Source: an uncultured Bacteroidota bacterium
Lineage (GTDB): Bacteria > Bacteroidota > Bacteroidia > NS11-12g > UBA9320
Direction of reading: 5' to 3'
Length of the DNA stretch: 64,000 nt
NCBI GenBank assembly: GCA_937124965.1
Contig: CAKZLB010000039.1
Span: 1 to 64,000 of the forward strand
The position numbers and the translations under genes are program-made. A model generated the notes under the pieces. The model saw nothing but the letters and a program-made list of their open reading frames with translations. It searched no databases and was not told the DNA's origin. Below, one piece after another: positions 59,742 through 64,000 of this stretch. Each line of letters begins with the position of its first letter. The stretch's first letter is position 1.

Positions 59742-60336
59742 TTTTCAGAACTTTTAATAATTTCTCATGACTTCCATATACTGAATAATCAAACGTGTAT
59801 GGGAACGTACAGGAATCCTTTTCCAGTGGATTTGCCTTTGCATCAGTTAACACATATAGTGAGTCAATTGCATGAAAGTCGTTGTTGTAATAGATTAAGT
59901 TTTGTTCAATGGCTAATCCTTCAGTGCATCTGCTATTGTAAAAAGATGTCAGCTTTTCGAAGGCAAATGTTTTTCCGTTTGGTTTGAAATAATGTGTTAG
60001 TCCAAGATCCCAATCTCCTGTTGGGCTATATGGATAAGATCCAATGCAAACGATGCTTTTATTCGTGTCAAGCCAAATATTATATACCTCTTCAATTTCA
60101 TTAGGCCATTCCAAGTTTAGCACTTCAATGGGGCTTTCAACATGTGGTACTTTGGCGTAGACTTTCCCAACAAGGTATTTTGTCATTCGCAGATTGTCAA
60201 TGGTTGCTTTTCGAACGGTGAGCGAATCTTGAGATTCTTCAGGTTGTTTTTCTTCAACCGTTTTAGAGGATGAACTTGATTGTGATTGACAAGATAGAAG
60301 TAAGGAAGTAATGAAAGCGATAAGAATGAGTCTCAT
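59731..60336 (-). CDS. Hypothetical lipoprotein
   Basis: 201 residues from the Met of MRLILIAFITSLLLSCQSQ, where a clear lipobox (LLSC, Cys16) follows; the longer frame to 60402 would give two signal-like segments and run into the upstream terminator. A Ser/Glu-rich linker leads to a beta-rich domain (VLNLEWPNEIEEVYNIWL, NKSIVCIGSYPYSPTGDWDLG, LTHYFKPNGKTFAFEKLTSF). No family recognised. It overlaps the comEC stop by 11 bp, convergent. Confidence 0.65.
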   Translation of the reverse strand: MRLILIAFITSLLLSCQSQSSSSSKTVEEKQPEESQDSLTVRKATIDNLRMTKYLVGKVYAKVPHVESPIEVLNLEWPNEIEEVYNIWLDTNKSIVCIGSYPYSPTGDWDLGLTHYFKPNGKTFAFEKLTSFYNSRCTEGLAIEQNLIYYNNDFHAIDSLYVLTDAKANPLEKDSCTFPYTFDYSVYGSHEKLLKVLKISL

Positions 60337-60382
60337 TGGATAATCGAATTGGGTATATAATTCTGCAAGAATAAATGTTATT

Positions 60383-60423
60383 AAAACAAAAAAAGCCATC
60401 AAGCTTTGTAACTTGATGGCTTT
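60383..60423 (-). terminator. Rho-independent terminator of the SRPBCC gene
   Basis: On the minus strand, AAAGCCATCAAG pairs with CTTGATGGCTTT (12 perfect base pairs, 8-base loop), followed by a run of eight T. It starts 20 bp after the stop codon at 60443. Confidence 0.85.
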
Positions 60424-60442
60424 CCAAGAATTGATAAATTAT

Positions 60443-61480
60443 CTATTCAGCAATTGGTGCTTCTGCCATCATTACTGGGTATAAAATTCGTGTTTGCCAT
60501 TTTGCAGTATCTGGTTCTGTGGCTTGACTCACAACATATTCCTCCATAGCTGGGCCACCTTCAACCCAACTAAGATTTTTAGATTTCATATATGTTTCTA
60601 ATGTATTATGAGCTTCGCCAACTCCTTCGTAATTACCCATATGAGTTACCGTGATGTACATTCCTGCTGGACGCTCATAAATCTCAAAGCCTTCTGGTGC
60701 TTTGGCATCAGGTCCAACTGGAGCAGCAGCTGTTAGCTCCGTAGTTTGCGTTTCTTCGTCCCAATCCCAATATAAAGCCGACATTGGCCCAGTCATCATT
60801 GGTCCACATTGTTGACCTAAAGTTTGCATAGTTTCATTGAAATATGGACCCATTTCAGCCATAGGAAGTTTTGTCTTTTTTCCTACGAAGTACATCACAT
60901 CACGTTGTATTTCCTCTACAACATAAGCAGGTTTTTTTGCCATTTCTTCTGCTTCTTTTTCGGCCAAATCTTTTAATAATCCAAGTTCTTTATTAAACAC
61001 ATCGGTCATCATTTTTTCAGCGCCAAATATTGCACCTAATAGATTTCCTGGCATTCCTTGCTCCTCAAGGTATGTATACATTACCTTTACTTTACCATCT
61101 TCCTCGGTCAATGTCATGTTACTGTTTCCTTCACCAAAATCATGTTTTACATTCATTTCAATGACATGGTTCTCCGCATCAGATTTGGTGATTGTCATTG
61201 TTCCGCTTCCAACGTCTTTGTTGCCAGACCAAGTCATAGACGACCCAACAGCTCCTTCTTCTCCATCGAAGTCTACTTTCATATCTGGATCTACGTCATA
61301 CCAAGGCGACCATTTATCTGCCTTTTGAAATGTTCTAACATTGTCCCAAACCACCGAAATTGGTGCATCAATAGTTTGTTCTGCTTTTACATTCATTTCT
61401 TTTGGAAGTATCAATGAGGCTATCAACCCAATTACAACGACCACTAAAATTAGAATTCCGAGTACTTTTAAGATTTTCAT
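60443..61480 (-). CDS. SRPBCC and GyrI-like (AraC effector-binding) domain protein
   Basis: 345 residues from MKILKVLGILIL; the longer frame from 61531 adds 17 residues before a good signal-anchor. The membrane helix is at about 5-27. The SRPBCC/START-like domain (about 28-165: IDAPISVVWDNVRTFQKADKWSPW) and the GyrI-like domain (about 185-340: YFVGKKTKLPMAEMGPYFNETM, ITVTHMGNYEGVGEAHNTLE) follow. This fusion is common in Bacteroidota and probably binds a hydrophobic small molecule at the membrane. Strong terminator directly downstream; single gene. Confidence 0.85.
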   Translation of the reverse strand: MKILKVLGILILVVVVIGLIASLILPKEMNVKAEQTIDAPISVVWDNVRTFQKADKWSPWYDVDPDMKVDFDGEEGAVGSSMTWSGNKDVGSGTMTITKSDAENHVIEMNVKHDFGEGNSNMTLTEEDGKVKVMYTYLEEQGMPGNLLGAIFGAEKMMTDVFNKELGLLKDLAEKEAEEMAKKPAYVVEEIQRDVMYFVGKKTKLPMAEMGPYFNETMQTLGQQCGPMMTGPMSALYWDWDEETQTTELTAAAPVGPDAKAPEGFEIYERPAGMYITVTHMGNYEGVGEAHNTLETYMKSKNLSWVEGGPAMEEYVVSQATEPDTAKWQTRILYPVMMAEAPIAE

Positions 61481-61675
61481 TACTGTGATATTTTTTGAAC
61501 GGTGTGAATATAAGGAGAAAAAATGTTTCATCAGTAGTCATATAGTGACGTTGAGACTTTAAATGCGATCAGAAATACGAACATTTTGGCGTTCTATAAA
61601 CGCTAACCGTTTGGTTTCGAAAGTTTTGTGAGTTACTCATTACATTCAAATCCAAATTTTGACAAAGCTTTCTTT

Positions 61676-61683
61676 ACTTTTGT
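61676..61683 (+). promoter_or_regulatory. -7 element TACTTTTG before the OmpA-like gene
   Basis: An exact TAnnTTTG match. The predicted start of transcription is near 61690, which makes the ATG at 61710 more likely than the in-frame ATG at 61689. Confidence 0.5.
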
Positions 61684-61709
61684 TACTCATGCTTCGTCTA
61701 ACTAAACCG

Positions 61710-64000
61710 ATGAGAGTAACCACTACACTATTACTATTGATTGGATTTTTTCAATCGCAGGCGCAGTATGTTAGGAATTTTGCCAACAGTAATTATGGGG
61801 GAGTTCATAGCGTCTCATACAATCCAGCAAACTTAGCAGACAGTAGATACCGATTTGTAATGACACCAATATCGGTGTTTGGAGACGTTTCGAATAATTT
61901 TATTAATGTACGAACTCCATATAGTTTTTATCAAGTTTTAAATAACAATGTTCCTGAAGATCAGCTTGATGAGAACGGAATTCCAGTGTTTGATAATTCG
62001 TTTATACAAGATAGAATGAGTGGTCAATCGAAACAGGCATTTGTTTCTGCGGAAGTCACTGGACCATCGTTGTTATTTGGATTTAAAGACAAAAGTGGTT
62101 TTTCATTTACAACAAAAACTAGGGTATTTGCAAGCATCAATAAACTAAACGAGGATTTACTTAAAATCTTCGTAGCAGATTTTGATACATCTGCTCCAGG
62201 ATATTCACCAAAAAGCCATCAAGAACAATATCTCAATCAGCAAAATGTACAAACCAATTTTGGTGCTGGAGGGATGGCTTATCAAGAGTTTGCGTTTAGT
62301 TACGCAAGCATATTGCACGATAAAAAAGAGCATTTTGTTAAAGGTGGTGCGTCAATCAAATATTTGATAGGATTGGCTGCAGCTTATGTTCGTGTTGATG
62401 AGTTAGCATATGAGTTGGTTGGTGAAGACTCACTTCGCATGACTGCAGCGACAATGAACCTTGCGTATACTAGTGATCAATATTTTTCGGATCCTGACCG
62501 CCGTTTAAATGACTATCTCGGTAAAAATAAACTTGGAAGAGGTGTTGGTTTAGATATTGGTGCTGTCTACGAGTTTCGACCAAATTACAAAGAATACAAC
62601 TATCGAATGGATCGACGTAAACACGAAGATCGAACGGTTAACAAATACAAGTTTAAGATAGGTGCAGCAATTACAGATTTGGGTCGAATAAAGTTCGATA
62701 ACTCCCCATATACTAAGAACTTAGATATTATATCAAATGGAGATACGGTTGATTGGGCTGATTTTGAAGAAGTGGCGAAATTCGCAGGTACAAATGATAT
62801 AGATTCTTTTACTGTGGGACTTTTCCCGAGCACAACAATTGACAATTCATTTAAAGCAAAACTTCCAGCAAGCCTGAATCTTAATTTTGACTACAATATC
62901 AATGATATTTGGTTTGCCAATGCATCGTATGTTCAAACATTACGTGGGAACAAGGTCCGTGGCGTTCGAAAGCAAAATGTTCTAGCTCTAGGAGCACGTT
63001 ACGAAACCAGAAGGTTTGAAGCCTCGAGTAATTTAATTTTTGGCAGATTTTATAACCAAGTCGCATTAAGTGCATTTTTCCGATATGGACCAGTATTTAT
63101 TGGTAGCGATAATCTCGGTGGCGTAATTACCGCTAAGTCTACAAATGGAATAAACATTTATGCAGGTGTCCAATTACCAATTCTACATAATCGAATTCCT
63201 GATAAAGATGGTGATGGTACAAGTGATGAAAAGGATAAGTGTCCAGATACGTTTGGGAGTGAATATGCTAAAGGTTGTCCAGACGCCGACGATGACCGAG
63301 TGCCCGACTTTAAAGACAAATGCCCAACGGTTCCTGGAGCACGAAACGCTGAGGGATGTCCTGATGAAGATTTAGATGGTGTTTCGGGAATAGCTGACAA
63401 GTGTCCGACAGAACCCGGAACGGCCGAGCACGAAGGATGCCCAGATACGGACGGTGATGACGTGCCAGACCATTTAGATGCTTGTATTGACGAAGCAGGT
63501 CTGACAGAGTATAATGGTTGCCCAGATCCGTTTATCGCAGAAAACACAGATAAAACTGAGGAAACAAAAGAACCTGTACAAGAAGTTACAGAAAAAGACC
63601 CAACTGACGAAAAGCCGAAGAGCTGGGAGCCTACAGAATCTGACCCACACCCTGAGGTGATCAAAAAAGAAGTTGTTAAGGAAAAACCTCGGGTTGAACC
63701 AAAACCTGTTATCACACCATCGGATAACCTAACGGTAGACGATGTTGCAAACATTATGGATTATGCGAACTATGATTTTTACCTAATTCTAGGGGCTTAT
63801 AAGAATAAAGTTTTAGCCGATGATTTGGTGAAGAAATTGAACAGACAAGCTGGTGTGTTGACATACATCTATTACGATGAAACGAATCAAATGAACTATG
63901 TTACTTTTGGTCGTGTAACAAACAAGCCTCGAGCATTAGAGCAACTAGCTAAGCTTAAAAAACCAAGTGTCGATCGTTTGATAAACGGTCATGTTTGGTG
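61710..64000 (+). CDS. Outer-membrane barrel with TSP3 repeats and SPOR-like domain (partial, runs off the window)
   Basis: At least 763 residues, open to the last base. The signal peptide is MRVTTTLLLLIGFFQSQAQ. A long barrel domain (about 20-490, DUF5723-like: NPANLADSRYRFVMTPIS) is followed by thrombospondin type 3 calcium repeats (about 495-600: DKDGDGTSDEKDKCPDTFG and three more). A Glu/Lys/Pro-rich linker leads to a SPOR-like segment (about 685-755: YDFYLILGAYKNKVLADDLV). The architecture resembles OmpA-type cell-wall-linked proteins of Bacteroidota. The alternative start at 61689 adds 7 residues. The C-terminus is outside the window. Confidence 0.85.
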   Translation, partial: MRVTTTLLLLIGFFQSQAQYVRNFANSNYGGVHSVSYNPANLADSRYRFVMTPISVFGDVSNNFINVRTPYSFYQVLNNNVPEDQLDENGIPVFDNSFIQDRMSGQSKQAFVSAEVTGPSLLFGFKDKSGFSFTTKTRVFASINKLNEDLLKIFVADFDTSAPGYSPKSHQEQYLNQQNVQTNFGAGGMAYQEFAFSYASILHDKKEHFVKGGASIKYLIGLAAAYVRVDELAYELVGEDSLRMTAATMNLAYTSDQYFSDPDRRLNDYLGKNKLGRGVGLDIGAVYEFRPNYKEYNYRMDRRKHEDRTVNKYKFKIGAAITDLGRIKFDNSPYTKNLDIISNGDTVDWADFEEVAKFAGTNDIDSFTVGLFPSTTIDNSFKAKLPASLNLNFDYNINDIWFANASYVQTLRGNKVRGVRKQNVLALGARYETRRFEASSNLIFGRFYNQVALSAFFRYGPVFIGSDNLGGVITAKSTNGINIYAGVQLPILHNRIPDKDGDGTSDEKDKCPDTFGSEYAKGCPDADDDRVPDFKDKCPTVPGARNAEGCPDEDLDGVSGIADKCPTEPGTAEHEGCPDTDGDDVPDHLDACIDEAGLTEYNGCPDPFIAENTDKTEETKEPVQEVTEKDPTDEKPKSWEPTESDPHPEVIKKEVVKEKPRVEPKPVITPSDNLTVDDVANIMDYANYDFYLILGAYKNKVLADDLVKKLNRQAGVLTYIYYDETNQMNYVTFGRVTNKPRALEQLAKLKKPSVDRLINGHVW

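Overview
The window looks like a chromosomal segment of a Bacteroidota bacterium, most likely a member of Flavobacteriales. The evidence is type IX secretion (T9SS) C-terminal sorting domains on several very large secreted proteins, many signal peptides and lipoproteins, TAnnTTTG-type promoter elements with little Shine-Dalgarno signal, and typical families such as DUF4412, DUF4349, PorP/OmpA-like barrels and a propeller histidine kinase. I see no rRNA, tRNA or CRISPR array.

Layout. 1-0.9 kb: gene-free, with a cluster of short hairpin repeats. 0.9-9 kb: a minus-strand operon with a DUF4412 protein and a 2369-residue secreted beta-helix/CARDB protein. 9.1-13.2 kb: a sigma factor, an overlapping membrane TPR protein (probable anti-sigma) and a convergent periplasmic TPR-CHAT protease-like protein. 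This is the best candidate in the window for a coherent, poorly described system. 13.5-17.5 kb: four paralogous small lipoproteins, one fused to a CFI-box C-terminal domain, mixed with outer-membrane proteins. 17.5-22.2 kb: a barrel protein, a gene relic, a MITE-like element and an M48 peptidase operon. 22.3-30.8 kb: a flippase, a 1287-residue secreted protein, a cupin/TetR pair with a visible operator, and a TIM-barrel secreted protein.

30.8-42 kb is the accessory part: a lipoprotein, a methyltransferase, an extra methionine aminopeptidase, two cassette-like orphan genes, a caspase-fold remnant, an SDR, a TetR/monooxygenase/GNAT cluster with a putative operator, a CPBP protease broken by an in-frame TGA, a Crp-family regulator and an NAD(P)H oxidoreductase. 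42-64 kb is mostly household and envelope functions: PBP1C, a propeller histidine kinase, a Bax-inhibitor family protein, an M16 peptidase, a HerA-like ATPase, thymidine kinase, ComEC, and an OmpA-like/TSP3/SPOR-like protein cut by the window end.

A dispersed repeat occurs three times (14.87, 18.4 and 39.7 kb). The 18.4 kb copy is a complete element of about 268 bp with imperfect terminal inverted repeats. Positions of motifs were read by hand. Family names rest on recognised motifs, not on a database search.
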